Below, in pieces: positions 32,233 to 41,126 of a stretch of DNA of 64,000 nucleotides. The notes beneath the pieces are model-generated. The model saw only the letters and a list, made by a program, of their open reading frames with translations. It did not search any database and was not told where the DNA came from. Source of the DNA: Massiliimicrobium timonense (lineage in GTDB: Bacteria > Bacillota_I > Bacilli_A > Erysipelotrichales > Coprobacillaceae); NCBI RefSeq assembly GCF_002160865.1, contig NZ_NFLJ01000001.1, positions 90,199-154,198 on the forward strand. Direction: 5' to 3'. The translations under genes and the position numbers were made by a program. Positions within the stretch are counted from its first letter, which is position 1. Each line of letters opens with the position of its first letter.

Positions 32233-32439
32233 ATGGTTTATCATATTGTTAATATTGTTGTTTATATTATTTCAATAGTTCTAGCAATGATTGGTTTAAG
32301 CTGTTTTCGTTTTGATCAATATATAAGAAAAGGAAAAGAAAGAGAATTCCATATCTTTTTTATAGTCACGTCCATTGCTTTAGGATATTTATTTGCATCT
32401 TTTGTATTATCTTTTGGAAGTTTAAGTTTTCAATTCTAA
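32233..32439 (+). CDS. DUF1146 (YwzB-like) small membrane protein
   Basis: A 68-residue protein with two membrane helices and a conserved polar centre (LSCFRFDQYIRKGKEREF). It matches the DUF1146/YwzB family by pattern. In Bacillus ywzB lies just upstream of murA-spoIID-spoIIQ; the same order without murA is found here. Function unknown. Confidence 0.75.
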   Translation: MVYHIVNIVVYIISIVLAMIGLSCFRFDQYIRKGKEREFHIFFIVTSIALGYLFASFVLSFGSLSFQF

Positions 32440-32453
32440 ATCAGAAGTTTGTA

Positions 32454-32463
32454 CATATATAAT
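32454..32463 (+). promoter_or_regulatory. possible spoIID promoter directly at the start codon
   Basis: CATATATAAT resembles a sigma-E -10 (CATACAnT) or sigma-A -10 box and ends only 1-2 bases before the first ATG (32465). No ribosome site is visible between it and the ATG pair at 32465/32468. Confidence 0.4.
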
Positions 32464-32464
32464 A

Positions 32465-33367
32465 ATGATGAAAAAAATATATGTAAAACTTCTTTTTGTT
32501 TGTTCACTTCTATTGATTATTGGATGTTTTCGTTATCAGGAAGCATTGACGTGGTTAGATTTTCAATATCAAGTAAAACAACAAGAAAAGATTGTTCAAG
32601 TTCAAACATCAAATCAAGTGATATCAATCCCGTTAGAAGAATATCTTATTGGTGTTATTGCCGGGGAAATGCCAGTAAGTTTTGAAAAGGAGGCACTGAA
32701 GGCACAGGCAGTAGCAAGTCGTACTTTTGTTTTATCAAGAAATTTAAAGGTAGATAATACGACAAATTCACAGGTATATTTAAATGAAGATCAAATGAAA
32801 GAGAATTGGGGAAAACAGTATGAACAAAATAAAAAGAAAATAGAAGAAGCTATTCAAGAAACCAAAGGTAAAGTAATGACTTATCAAGGTAAGTATATTT
32901 CTGCTTTGTTTTTTTCTAGCAGTAATGGAAAGACTGTTAATAGTGAGGATTATTTTACTGGAGAAGTTGCTTATTTAAAGGCTGTAGATAGTCATTGGGA
33001 TACAAGTATTGATCCTCATAATATAAGAAAAAAGACTTTTACAAAAAAACAATTAGCAGATATTTTTAATGTTGTACCAGAAGATATTCGAGTTACATCA
33101 CATACATCAAGTGGCTATGTTCAACAAGTCACAATTAATCAAAAAACATATACTGGTAGAGAAATAAGAGAAAAGTTATCTTTACCATCTTCATGTTTTC
33201 AAATTGAATTTTCATCAAATGGCTATACTTTTATTACCAGAGGAAATGGTCATGGTGTAGGAATGAGTCAATATGGAGCTCAAGCTATGGCTTTAGAAAA
33301 TAACAATTATCAAGATATTTTACATCATTATTATCAAAATATTGAAATTGAAAGTATAGACTCTTAA
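32465..33367 (+). CDS. spoIID: stage II sporulation protein D, lytic transglycosylase
   Basis: A 300-residue membrane-anchored enzyme with an N-terminal helix (residues 5-22). IPLEEYLIGVIAGEMP contains the catalytic Glu of the SpoIID family; ALKAQAVASRTFVL and GHGVGMSQYGAQAMA are the other family signatures. SpoIID cleaves glycan strands during engulfment of the forespore in concert with SpoIIP/SpoIIM. The gene is followed by a spoIIQ-like gene, as in other endospore formers. There is no clear ribosome site. Confidence 0.93.
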   Translation: MMKKIYVKLLFVCSLLLIIGCFRYQEALTWLDFQYQVKQQEKIVQVQTSNQVISIPLEEYLIGVIAGEMPVSFEKEALKAQAVASRTFVLSRNLKVDNTTNSQVYLNEDQMKENWGKQYEQNKKKIEEAIQETKGKVMTYQGKYISALFFSSSNGKTVNSEDYFTGEVAYLKAVDSHWDTSIDPHNIRKKTFTKKQLADIFNVVPEDIRVTSHTSSGYVQQVTINQKTYTGREIREKLSLPSSCFQIEFSSNGYTFITRGNGHGVGMSQYGAQAMALENNNYQDILHHYYQNIEIESIDS

Positions 33368-33398
33368 CTTTTGTTCATACTTAAGTTGAGGTGAAAGC

Positions 33399-34034
33399 AT
33401 GAAGAAAAGATCTTTTCATTATAAGAAAGTCCTAGGAATCTCACTGGCATTGGCTTTATTTTTAGGTGGTATTGGTATTGTTCAAAATATTTTAGATGAA
33501 CGTACAAAAAGTTTTGAAGATGAAACTGTTGTGAAAGTAGATGAAAACAAAACACAGGAAACAAAAAAAGAAGAAAATAAAGTAGAAACTTTAAAATCGC
33601 CTGTAAAAGATGGTATTGGCATTGTGAGATATTATTATGATAAAGATGATGATGAGTCTAAACAGGAACAATCGCTAATTCTGTTTGAAGATGTCTATCG
33701 TCCAAATCAAGGTATCGATTATGCAAATAAAAATGAAGTCTTTGATGTGATGGCAGCTATCAGTGGAACAGTGACAAAGAAAACAAATGATCCAGTTTTA
33801 GGATGGGTTGTCACAATTACAAATAGTGATAACATTTCTACCACGTATGAGTCTTTATCAAAAGTATCTGTTGAGTTAAATCAAGAAGTCAAACAGGGAG
33901 ATATCATTGGGAAAAGTGGAGAAAATGTATATGAGGCAGATTTGAAAAATCATTTACATTTTATTTTACAAAAGGATGATCAACTGTATAATCCAGAAAA
34001 ATTTATTGGACAAACACTGGATATGATTAAGTAA
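33399..34034 (+). CDS. spoIIQ: SpoIIQ-like M23 (LytM-fold) protein, degenerate zinc site
   Basis: A 211-residue protein with an N-terminal membrane helix (residues 11-30), an acidic/basic linker and a LytM domain. The first zinc motif H-x-G-x-D reads N103-Q-G-I-D107, with Asn in place of His, while the second (H185-L-H187) is intact. Loss of this His is also known for Bacillus SpoIIQ, which acts as a scaffold binding SpoIIIAH across the forespore membranes and not as a peptidase. Synteny with spoIID supports the name. Confidence 0.85.
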   Translation: MKKRSFHYKKVLGISLALALFLGGIGIVQNILDERTKSFEDETVVKVDENKTQETKKEENKVETLKSPVKDGIGIVRYYYDKDDDESKQEQSLILFEDVYRPNQGIDYANKNEVFDVMAAISGTVTKKTNDPVLGWVVTITNSDNISTTYESLSKVSVELNQEVKQGDIIGKSGENVYEADLKNHLHFILQKDDQLYNPEKFIGQTLDMIK

Positions 34035-34066
34035 ATTTAGATTCTTAGGAATCTAAATTTTTTTAA
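34034..34066 (+). terminator. spoIIQ terminator
   Basis: ATTTAGATTC-TTAG-GAATCTAAAT stem and seven T. Confidence 0.88.
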
Positions 34067-34166
34067 AATATTCACATAAATTTCATACATTTATTATATT
34101 ATCATTGTGATAGAGATAGAGTTTTTGAAAAGATAAAAATTATGTTGATATAGTAATAATTTTTTC

Positions 34167-34194
34167 TTGTAATTAATAAGAAAAATGATACAAT
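34167..34194 (+). promoter_or_regulatory. mreB/mbl promoter
   Basis: TTGTAA, a 16-base spacer, TGA-TACAAT (extended -10), 26 bases upstream of the start. Confidence 0.6.
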
Positions 34195-34220
34195 AGAAAT
34201 GCTTATAGGAGGAATGTTCA

Positions 34221-35210
34221 ATGAAATTATCAAAGGAAATTGGTATTGACTTGGGAACTGCTAACATTCTTATTTATGTTAAAGGTGAAGGGATTGTTGT
34301 GAATGAACCTTCTGTTGTGACTATCAATACTGAAACAAATAAACCTATCGCTGTTGGAGAAGAAGCCAGAGATATGCTTGGAAAAACTCCAGGTAAATTT
34401 CAAGCTATTCGTCCTTTAAAAGATGGGGTTATCGCAGATTTTCAAATTACTGAAATATTATTAACTCACTTTATTAATAAATTAAATTTAAAAGGAGTAT
34501 TCTCTAGACCAACTATCTTAATTTGTTGTCCATCTAATATCACTTCTATTGAAAAGAGTGCTATTCAAGATGTGGCTTTAAGATGTGGAGCTAAACGTGT
34601 TTATATTGAAGAAGAACCAAAGGTTGCAGCTATTGGAGCTGGTTTAGATATTTCTAAACCATCTGGAAATATGGTTGTTGATATTGGTGGGGGAACAACA
34701 GATATTGCTGTTCTTTCATTAGGTGATATTGTAACAAGTACATCTTTAAAAATTGCTGGAGATAAGATGGATGCTGAATTAATTAAATATGTTAAAGATA
34801 AATATAAATTATTAATTGGGGATCGTACAGCAGAAGAAATTAAGATGACAATTGGTAGTGCTTATGAAGCAGATCCAAAAGATGTTATGGATGTAAGAGG
34901 TAGGGATTTAGTAACAGGTTTACCTCACACAATTCAATTAAATGCTAAAGAAACTCAAGAAGCATTAGAAGAATGCTGCATGACAATTTTACGTTCTACA
35001 AAACAAGTTCTTGAACAAACACCACCAGAACTTTCTGCAGATATTGTGAATAAGGGTGTATTCTTAACAGGTGGAGGAGCTTTACTTCATAATTTAGATA
35101 AATTCTTAGAAGAAGGTTTAGGAGTTCCTGTATTTGTTGCTGAAAATGCTCTTGACTGTGTTGCTGAAGGTTGTGGAGTTATGTTAGAAAATACTCAATA
35201 TTTACAGTAA
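34221..35210 (+). CDS. mreB: rod-shape actin homologue MreB/Mbl
   Basis: A 329-residue actin-fold protein. The phosphate-1 motif is GIDLGTANILIYVKGEGIV, phosphate-2 is VVDIGGGTTDIAVLS and the adenosine motif is FLTGGGALLHNLD. MreB-type filaments guide lateral wall synthesis. Placement after spoIIQ corresponds to mbl in Bacillus, so it may be the Mbl paralogue; mreCD are not adjacent. Confidence 0.94.
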   Translation: MKLSKEIGIDLGTANILIYVKGEGIVVNEPSVVTINTETNKPIAVGEEARDMLGKTPGKFQAIRPLKDGVIADFQITEILLTHFINKLNLKGVFSRPTILICCPSNITSIEKSAIQDVALRCGAKRVYIEEEPKVAAIGAGLDISKPSGNMVVDIGGGTTDIAVLSLGDIVTSTSLKIAGDKMDAELIKYVKDKYKLLIGDRTAEEIKMTIGSAYEADPKDVMDVRGRDLVTGLPHTIQLNAKETQEALEECCMTILRSTKQVLEQTPPELSADIVNKGVFLTGGGALLHNLDKFLEEGLGVPVFVAENALDCVAEGCGVMLENTQYLQ

Positions 35211-35309
35211 TCTTTAAAGTATCATCATTATGGTGATACTTTTTCTTATTTTGTAAAAAAATAGATTTTTGATAAGGTTTTGTTAAAATGGTTAATAGAG
35301 GTGATGAAA

Positions 35310-36089
35310 ATGGGGAAAAAGAAGTATTTTTTCTTTGATATTGATGGAACTTTAGCTGTTGGAACTCCGGGTGACCAATATGTTCCTGAATCAGCGAGAA
35401 AAACAATTAAAGAATTAGAAGCAAAAGGACATTTTGTTGCTATTGCAACAGGTAGAAGTTATGCAATGGCAGTCAATCATATGAAAGAATTAGGATTTAA
35501 AAATATGGTGAGTGACGGGGGAAATGGAATCACTATCAATGAAAAACTAATTGAAATCAAACCTTTAGATTATGATAAGTGTCTAGCATTAATTGATGAA
35601 TGTAAAGAAAAAGGATTCATTTGGGCAATATCACCAGATAATGAAACAAGACGTTTAGCACCAGATAATCGCTTTTATGATTTTACCCATGATATTTATA
35701 TGGATACAGTTGTTGAAGAAGGATTGGATCCAAGAAATTATGATCAAATATATAAGGTTTATATTGCTTGTTTTACTCCAGAAGAAGAAAAACTAGAAAC
35801 TCTAAAGGAATTACCTTGGTGTCGTTTCCATAAAGAATATTTATTTGTTGAACCAGGAGATAAATCAGTAGGAATTAAAGCTATTGTTGATCATTTTGGT
35901 GGAGATTATCAGGATGTTGTGGTATTTGGTGATGAGAAGAATGATTTGAGTATGTTTCGTGATGAATGGACTTCTATTGCGATGGGAAATGCTATTGATG
36001 AATTAAAAGCAAAAGCAACATATATTACAGATGATGCTGATAAAGATGGGATTTATAAAGCATGTCAGCATTTTGGATGGGTGGATTAA
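35310..36089 (+). CDS. HAD-superfamily Cof-type phosphatase 1
   Basis: A 259-residue HAD hydrolase, type IIB cap. Motif I is FFDIDGTLAVG, motif II is VAIATGRS, and motif III/IV is VVFGDEKNDLSMF. Members dephosphorylate sugar phosphates or flavin intermediates. The ATG at 35310 follows AGAGGTG; the frame is open further upstream. The next HAD gene starts directly at its stop codon, so the two paralogues form an operon. Confidence 0.88.
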   Translation: MGKKKYFFFDIDGTLAVGTPGDQYVPESARKTIKELEAKGHFVAIATGRSYAMAVNHMKELGFKNMVSDGGNGITINEKLIEIKPLDYDKCLALIDECKEKGFIWAISPDNETRRLAPDNRFYDFTHDIYMDTVVEEGLDPRNYDQIYKVYIACFTPEEEKLETLKELPWCRFHKEYLFVEPGDKSVGIKAIVDHFGGDYQDVVVFGDEKNDLSMFRDEWTSIAMGNAIDELKAKATYITDDADKDGIYKACQHFGWVD

Positions 36090-36878
36090 ATGAGTAGGAA
36101 AATTATATTTTTTGATATTGATGGAACATTGTTTTGTCCAGAGTTAGGACGTATTACTGATGAAGTGAAAAATGCAATTAAATCAGTTCAAAAGCAAGGA
36201 CATTTATGTTTTGTTGCAAGTGGTAGACCTTATGGATTTATTGCTGAAAATGTAAAGGAAATAGGATTTGATGGATATGTACTAGCAAATGGAGCTAATG
36301 TGAAATATCATAATAAAGATTTAACAGCAAGATATTTAAATCCAGAAACGGTTAAAGAATTGACTGAGTGTTTAAAGTCTAAAAATATTGAATATATTTT
36401 GCAGACACCAACACTTTGTTATTTGAATCAGTCAAACCAATGTTTATTAGATTTCTATTCTCATTGTAATATAGATTTTCATAATTTATGTTATCAATAT
36501 GATGAAGAAGATATTATAAAAAGAACAGTTAAAATGGAAGCATGGACAAAAAATCAGGAAGAGTTAGATTATGCGATTTCATGTTTTCAATCTTTTTCTT
36601 ACGAATTGCATCCAGATCATCATAGCCTAGAAATTTATTCTAATGAAGTATCTAAGGCAACAGGTATATTAGATGTCTTACATGAATTAAATATTGATAT
36701 TAAAGATAGTTACTGTTTTGGGGATGGTCCTAATGATGTAGAAATGTTTGAAACAGTTGGACATCCTATTGCGATGGGAAATGCGATTGAGGATATTAAA
36801 AAAAGAGCAGAAATTATATGTCCTAGTGTTCAGGAAAATGGAGTGGCTATACAATTAGAAAAAATGTTTAATGAATAA
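36090..36878 (+). CDS. HAD-superfamily Cof-type phosphatase 2
   Basis: A 262-residue paralogue of the preceding gene. Motif I is FFDIDGTLFCP, motif II is CFVASGRPYG and motif IV is CFGDGPNDVEMF. It begins on the base after the upstream stop. The tandem pair probably arose by duplication with later divergence of the cap domain. Substrate unknown. Confidence 0.88.
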   Translation: MSRKIIFFDIDGTLFCPELGRITDEVKNAIKSVQKQGHLCFVASGRPYGFIAENVKEIGFDGYVLANGANVKYHNKDLTARYLNPETVKELTECLKSKNIEYILQTPTLCYLNQSNQCLLDFYSHCNIDFHNLCYQYDEEDIIKRTVKMEAWTKNQEELDYAISCFQSFSYELHPDHHSLEIYSNEVSKATGILDVLHELNIDIKDSYCFGDGPNDVEMFETVGHPIAMGNAIEDIKKRAEIICPSVQENGVAIQLEKMFNE

Positions 36879-36904
36879 CTAGCTATCAAAGCTAGTTTTT
36901 TCGT
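36874..36904 (+). terminator. terminator after the HAD pair
   Basis: AACTAGCT-atcaa-AGCTAGTT stem and six T. Confidence 0.85.
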
Positions 36905-36917
36905 ATTATTGATAATA

Positions 36918-36945
36918 TAAAAAGAGCAGAAACATTCTGCTCATG
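36918..36945 (-). terminator. terminator of the minus-strand RpiR operon
   Basis: On the minus strand GAGCAGAATGTTTCTGCTC is followed by TTTTTATATT. Confidence 0.82.
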
Positions 36946-36951
36946 TAAAAT

Positions 36952-37149
36952 CTACATAAATAATATCATTGCAAACATAAAAAGTAAGGATATACTGGCA
37001 ACTAATAGTGCAAAGTTAAAGCCAGTTTTTTTGTGTACTTCATTTTTAATACCGAAAGCAAATGAAAACACAAAGAGAAAAGGCAAAATAAACCAGGTAA
37101 GATATATCAATGTATGAAAGCCATCAGTTTGAAAGAGTTCACTCAACAT
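36952..37149 (-). CDS. small two-helix membrane protein of unknown function
   Basis: A 65-residue protein with two hydrophobic helices separated by FGIKNEVHKKTGFN. The start ATG at 37149 overlaps the end of the thioesterase gene by 11 nt and follows ACGAGG; an upstream in-frame ATG at 37179 lies deep inside that gene and has no ribosome site. No family recognised. It is the last gene of the RpiR operon. Confidence 0.55.
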   Translation of the reverse strand: MLSELFQTDGFHTLIYLTWFILPFLFVFSFAFGIKNEVHKKTGFNFALLVASISLLFMFAMILFM

Positions 37150-37564
37150 TGTTTGTATCCTCGTTAAGAAGTTGAACAAGAATTTGGTCTAATTCGGGTA
37201 GAGATCTTTTTAAAATAATTGGTCTACCATTTTGATTAAGAAAACAATGTAAACTTTTCCCAATAGCTACAATGTCATCATTGACTTTCATCGTATATTC
37301 TATCTCCAGACGTGTTCCTCTATATGCAGAAACTTTTGTTTCAATGGTAATAAGATCAGGGAAAGTCGTACTTTTTTTATAATCACATTGAATGCCTATA
37401 ACAGGAGAACTAATACCTAATTCTTCCATCTTATCATAACCAAAACCAATATGATTTAAAAAATCAATACGCGCTTCTTCCATAAAACGAATGTAATTAG
37501 AATGATGTGTAATTTGCATTTTATCTGTTTCATAATATTGAACTTGATGTGTATATGTGTGCAT
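37139..37564 (-). CDS. acyl-CoA thioesterase, hotdog fold (YbgC/4HBT type)
   Basis: A 141-residue hotdog-fold thioesterase. The catalytic region VQYYETDKMQITHHSNYIRFMEEAR (seen in two parts, QVQYYETDKM and THHSNYIRFMEEAR) holds the Asp of the YbgC/4-hydroxybenzoyl-CoA thioesterase family. It hydrolyses short or medium acyl-CoA. It lies 13 nt after rpiR and probably serves the same pathway as the divergent acyl-CoA dehydrogenase gene. Confidence 0.85.
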   Translation of the reverse strand: MHTYTHQVQYYETDKMQITHHSNYIRFMEEARIDFLNHIGFGYDKMEELGISSPVIGIQCDYKKSTTFPDLITIETKVSAYRGTRLEIEYTMKVNDDIVAIGKSLHCFLNQNGRPIILKRSLPELDQILVQLLNEDTNNVE

Positions 37565-37577
37565 AATCTATACTCCT

Positions 37578-38327
37578 TTAAATTTTTTTAGCAATTTGAG
37601 ATGTTAATAAATCTATATATAAGAAAAATACAATTTGATTTTCAAGGTATTGTTGAAAATTCTGATTGGTTGATGAAGGTAACCATATATATTGGTCACA
37701 ATATTTTTTTATAGATAATTTATCATTCATTGTAATAAGAGCTAATTGATACTGAATATTTTCTTTTGATTCTTTTAAAAGAGGTTTTAAAGTATTTAAA
37801 CCATTTCCTCTATTTGTAAAGAAAATGAAAATATCTTGAGAAGTAATAATATGAGGAAGTTCATGAATCTCGTCATTGTTTAAAACGATAGCTTTTTTAT
37901 TAAATTTAAATAAATTATATTGTAACATTTTAGCTGGCAAAGAGCTTTTATGAAAGCCTGAAATAATCACATTTTCAGCTTGGATAATATCATTTGCAAG
38001 ATTCTCTAATTGCTGATAATCTAAAGAACTTTGAATGATATTGAATAAATGTATATAAGAATCAATGTATGTTTCATTATCTAAAGACGAATCAGTATTT
38101 TTCTTTTCTAAGCGAAAGACATCAAATTTAAATTCATTGAAACCATCATATCCAAGTTTTTGACAGAAACGTGTAATTGTTGCCTGAGAAACATGATAAT
38201 TTTTAGATAAGTCAGTAGCAGAACTTCTTAGTATGATTTCTAAATCGTTATGTAAAAGATCATATATAATCATTTCTTTTTTTGTAAATGTTTCTTTTTT
38301 TAACTCCATTTTTTCAAAAGGATTCAT
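37578..38327 (-). CDS. RpiR-family transcriptional regulator
   Basis: A 249-residue regulator. An N-terminal helix-turn-helix (SSATDLSKNYHVSQATITRFCQKLGYDGFNEFK as seen in three parts, including VSQATITRFCQKLG) is followed by a SIS phosphosugar-binding domain (VIISGFHKSSLPAKM). RpiR proteins sense sugar phosphates. The ATG at 38327 follows AGGAGATG; the frame is open upstream. It sits between the ceramidase-like gene and the thioesterase and probably controls the divergent PTS operon. Confidence 0.88.
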   Translation of the reverse strand: MNPFEKMELKKETFTKKEMIIYDLLHNDLEIILRSSATDLSKNYHVSQATITRFCQKLGYDGFNEFKFDVFRLEKKNTDSSLDNETYIDSYIHLFNIIQSSLDYQQLENLANDIIQAENVIISGFHKSSLPAKMLQYNLFKFNKKAIVLNNDEIHELPHIITSQDIFIFFTNRGNGLNTLKPLLKESKENIQYQLALITMNDKLSIKKYCDQYIWLPSSTNQNFQQYLENQIVFFLYIDLLTSQIAKKI

Positions 38328-38354
38328 TGTATCATCTCCTAAAGCTATTATAAT

Positions 38355-38392
38355 AAAAAAAAGACTATTTCGCAAAATGAAATAGTCTTACT
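38355..38392 (-). terminator. terminator after the ceramidase-like gene
   Basis: On the minus strand AAGACTATTTC / GAAATAGTCTT is followed by eight T. It separates the gene from rpiR. Confidence 0.85.
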
Positions 38393-39611
38393 TGCATAAT
38401 TCTTTTGCTTTTAAAATAGTGTTTTCTATAAAATGATCAGCATTTCCCTTTTCTAATCTTGAAATATATGTTTCGAAATATAATCCATAATCTTCTTTGC
38501 ATACAAAATAGTTAGAATAATTTTCACAATATCCTATTATGATAATGAGCTTATCAGGAAAGGCATCTCTTATTTTTTTACCTAAGATTGCAGTAATGTC
38601 ACCAGGTAAAGAGACAAACATGATATTTCCTAAATTGATAATATGACTATATAAAGTTAAAGTCATAGGACTTTTATCACGCTTTAAGATTAAATTATTT
38701 AATAGCATTTGTTTAACTGGAATCTGTTGATCGCTAGGATTTTGTTGGATTTCATATTGCAACTTAGGAATTTCATTTGTAATAAATGCATCTTTTCCAG
38801 TATAAATATAATCATGACAATATGAAGACCATTGTAAATTATTTATTGATGTCTGAATAATTTTGGCATTGTCTAATTGTTCTAATATTAATGAAGATAC
38901 ACGATCCAATTCTTCTTCACCACTTTTTTCTCTATAAAAGCGAGTTGAAACATCACCACAGCATCCATTGATAATCATACATGGCTGATGGTATTTATTT
39001 TGATATTTTTGTCTAATGTGACCTAATAAGTCAGCAGAAAGCTTATAGTTAGATTGATTTAAAATAGTTGGATGACAAGCTAAAGAAATAAGAGAAAAGA
39101 TAGGTAATTTTGAATGGACATTCATAAATTCTAGAATATATGCATTTTTGTCCGCATAGCCATCCACTTTGTTTCTATTACCATAAACACCTTGAATGAT
39201 AGTATGTTTTATTTGAATAGTTGCTTCAGTTAATGAGTCCATAGCTTTATGAATAGAGAAAATAAATTGTGAAATAAGCTGTTTTTGAAGTTCTTTTTCG
39301 GTAGTTGTTTTTTCAAAAAATGGTCGAAAATAAGCTGGCGCTGAATGAGTATGAATACACCCAATAATGACTTGCTCATCTGATAAATGATATTCACGAC
39401 AAATCTCATTTTTTATTGGTTTTATCACACTATTTTCGATAATAATTGAATCTAAAATAGAAATAACAAACAATTTTTCCTGATAAGATAAAATCATTGT
39501 ATTAATCTCAATAGGATCTAAAATACCTTGTGATTGAAAAGGACGATTATAACCAGCCATATATACACTCTTTTGAGGAGTAATATCTAATTTATGATAA
39601 CCTATTTTCAT
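38388..39611 (-). CDS. neutral/alkaline ceramidase-like amidohydrolase
   Basis: A 407-residue protein without signal peptide. KIGYHKLDITPQ at the start, CIHTHSAPAY (zinc His pair), LACHPTIL and INGCCGDVS in the middle match the N-terminal domain of neutral ceramidases, zinc amidases that cleave N-acyl bonds. It lacks the C-terminal Ig-like domain and secretion signal of true ceramidases, so it probably acts inside the cell on an N-acyl compound taken up by the divergent PTS. The ATG at 39611 follows GGAGGTGG. Confidence 0.78.
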   Translation of the reverse strand: MKIGYHKLDITPQKSVYMAGYNRPFQSQGILDPIEINTMILSYQEKLFVISILDSIIIENSVIKPIKNEICREYHLSDEQVIIGCIHTHSAPAYFRPFFEKTTTEKELQKQLISQFIFSIHKAMDSLTEATIQIKHTIIQGVYGNRNKVDGYADKNAYILEFMNVHSKLPIFSLISLACHPTILNQSNYKLSADLLGHIRQKYQNKYHQPCMIINGCCGDVSTRFYREKSGEEELDRVSSLILEQLDNAKIIQTSINNLQWSSYCHDYIYTGKDAFITNEIPKLQYEIQQNPSDQQIPVKQMLLNNLILKRDKSPMTLTLYSHIINLGNIMFVSLPGDITAILGKKIRDAFPDKLIIIIGYCENYSNYFVCKEDYGLYFETYISRLEKGNADHFIENTILKAKELCK

Positions 39612-39720
39612 GATTTCCACCTCCGCTTTTAGTATAGCATAGTTTTTCTAAAAATGAAAGAGTATTCAAAAAAATAAATTTAATATTGCAAAACCATTCA
39701 TAATGTGATACGCTATATAT

Positions 39721-39748
39721 GTCAAATGAAACCGGTTAACAAAATGAC
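39721..39748. promoter_or_regulatory. candidate operator in the rpiR-cluster divergent region
   Basis: AACCGGTT at 39730-39737 lies at the centre of a loosely symmetric stretch that starts GTCA and ends TGAC. It lies between the two divergent promoter regions and resembles, with one base out of register, a catabolite-control (cre) site. Which protein binds is unknown. Confidence 0.4.
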
Positions 39749-39775
39749 AGATTATAAAGGAGGGAAATCTATATT

Positions 39776-41107
39776 ATGGATTCAACACAAAAAGGATTTA
39801 TGGCTAAGTTCCAGGCAGTATTAGAAAAATATGTTGTTCCTGTAGCAACAAAAATCTCACAGCAAAGACATTTAGCTGCTGTTAGAGATGGATTAACAGT
39901 TTTAGTACCTGTTACAATTATTGGAGGATTTGCAATATTATTGGCCCAGCCGCCCGTTGACGCATCTTTACAACCAACAAATTTTTTCTTCTCATTTTTA
40001 TGTATGTGGCGTGATTGGGCCTCAGCAAACGCTGCGACATTATTAACACCTTACTATTTAACAATTGGAGCTATTTCTGTTTATGTTGTTTTGGGTGTTG
40101 CATATCAATTATGTAAAACATATAAAATGAATACAATTTCAAATATGATTTCAGTTTTACTTGTTTATTTATGTATTGCTGGTGTTCCTCAAACTTATAC
40201 AAGTGGAGAAGTAAGTGTGAGTGCTATTCCATTAACAGATTTAGGAGCTTCAGGAATGTTTACAGCTATTGTTGTAGCATTGGCAGTCATCGAAATTAAC
40301 CATTTATTTATAAAGAATCATTGGGTGATTAAATTACCTGAACAAGTACCACCAAATGTGGCAGCACCATTTAATGTCTTAATTCCAGGTATCGTGAGTT
40401 TATTAGTATTTATGATTTTCAATTCTGTATGTATTAGCTTTTTTGGTACAGGTATTACTGGTTTGATTTATGCTGCTTTCCAACCTTTAATTTCAGCAAC
40501 AGGATCATTACCATCAATTATTCTTATTAATGTTTTAATGACAACATTCTGGTTCTTTGGTGTTCATGGAGCAAATATGGTTGGAGTTGTCACAACACCA
40601 TTAACAACACTTGGTTTAACATTAAATGCTGAAGCTTATGCTGCTGGAAAAGAATTACCTAGTATTTTTGCAGGAGCAGTTAATAGTGTATATGGGGGAT
40701 GGATTTCTTATTTTGCAGTAGTGATTGTCATTTTGTTATTCTGTAAATCTTCACAAGCAAGATCAATTGCGAAAATCGCTTCTGTACCTGCGTTCTTTAA
40801 TATTAATGAACCATTAATCTTTGGATTGCCAACAGTATTAAATCCATTTACACTTATTACTTTCTTAATTTGTAATAACTTGAATTTTACAATTGTTTAT
40901 TTCTTAATGGACAGTGGTTTTTTAGGAAAATTCTTTGTATCTTTACCATTTACTGTGCCAGGGCCATTTCAAGCTTGGTTAGCATCTATGGATTTGAAAG
41001 CTATTCTTGTCTGGGCTGTCTTGCTTGTATTAGATGTCATTATTGCTTTACCATTCATTAAAGCATATGATAAACAATTACTAGCAAGTGAGGAGGGTGC
41101 AGAATAA
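39776..41107 (+). CDS. PTS EIIC permease, cellobiose/lichenan (CelB) type
   Basis: A 443-residue transporter subunit with about ten membrane helices. The signature FFNINEPLIFGLPTVLNP of the lactose/cellobiose family holds the sugar-binding Glu, and FWFFGVHGANM is the other conserved loop. It imports and phosphorylates a disaccharide or related amino sugar. No EIIA or EIIB is encoded nearby, so it must share these. It heads the plus-strand catabolic operon. Confidence 0.9.
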   Translation: MDSTQKGFMAKFQAVLEKYVVPVATKISQQRHLAAVRDGLTVLVPVTIIGGFAILLAQPPVDASLQPTNFFFSFLCMWRDWASANAATLLTPYYLTIGAISVYVVLGVAYQLCKTYKMNTISNMISVLLVYLCIAGVPQTYTSGEVSVSAIPLTDLGASGMFTAIVVALAVIEINHLFIKNHWVIKLPEQVPPNVAAPFNVLIPGIVSLLVFMIFNSVCISFFGTGITGLIYAAFQPLISATGSLPSIILINVLMTTFWFFGVHGANMVGVVTTPLTTLGLTLNAEAYAAGKELPSIFAGAVNSVYGGWISYFAVVIVILLFCKSSQARSIAKIASVPAFFNINEPLIFGLPTVLNPFTLITFLICNNLNFTIVYFLMDSGFLGKFFVSLPFTVPGPFQAWLASMDLKAILVWAVLLVLDVIIALPFIKAYDKQLLASEEGAE

Positions 41108-41124
41108 TATTCTGCACTTTTTGA
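41098..41124 (+). terminator. intercistronic hairpin between EIIC and chbG
   Basis: GTGCAGAAT-aat-ATTCTGCAC is a perfect stem followed by TTTTTG. It overlaps the EIIC stop codon and ends just before the next start. Confidence 0.82.
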
Positions 41125-41126
41125 AT

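Noticed and set aside
39721..39748. Consensus cre site upstream of the EIIC gene
   Set aside because: It needs one base insertion to fit TGWAANCGNTNWCA; kept only as a low-confidence operator.
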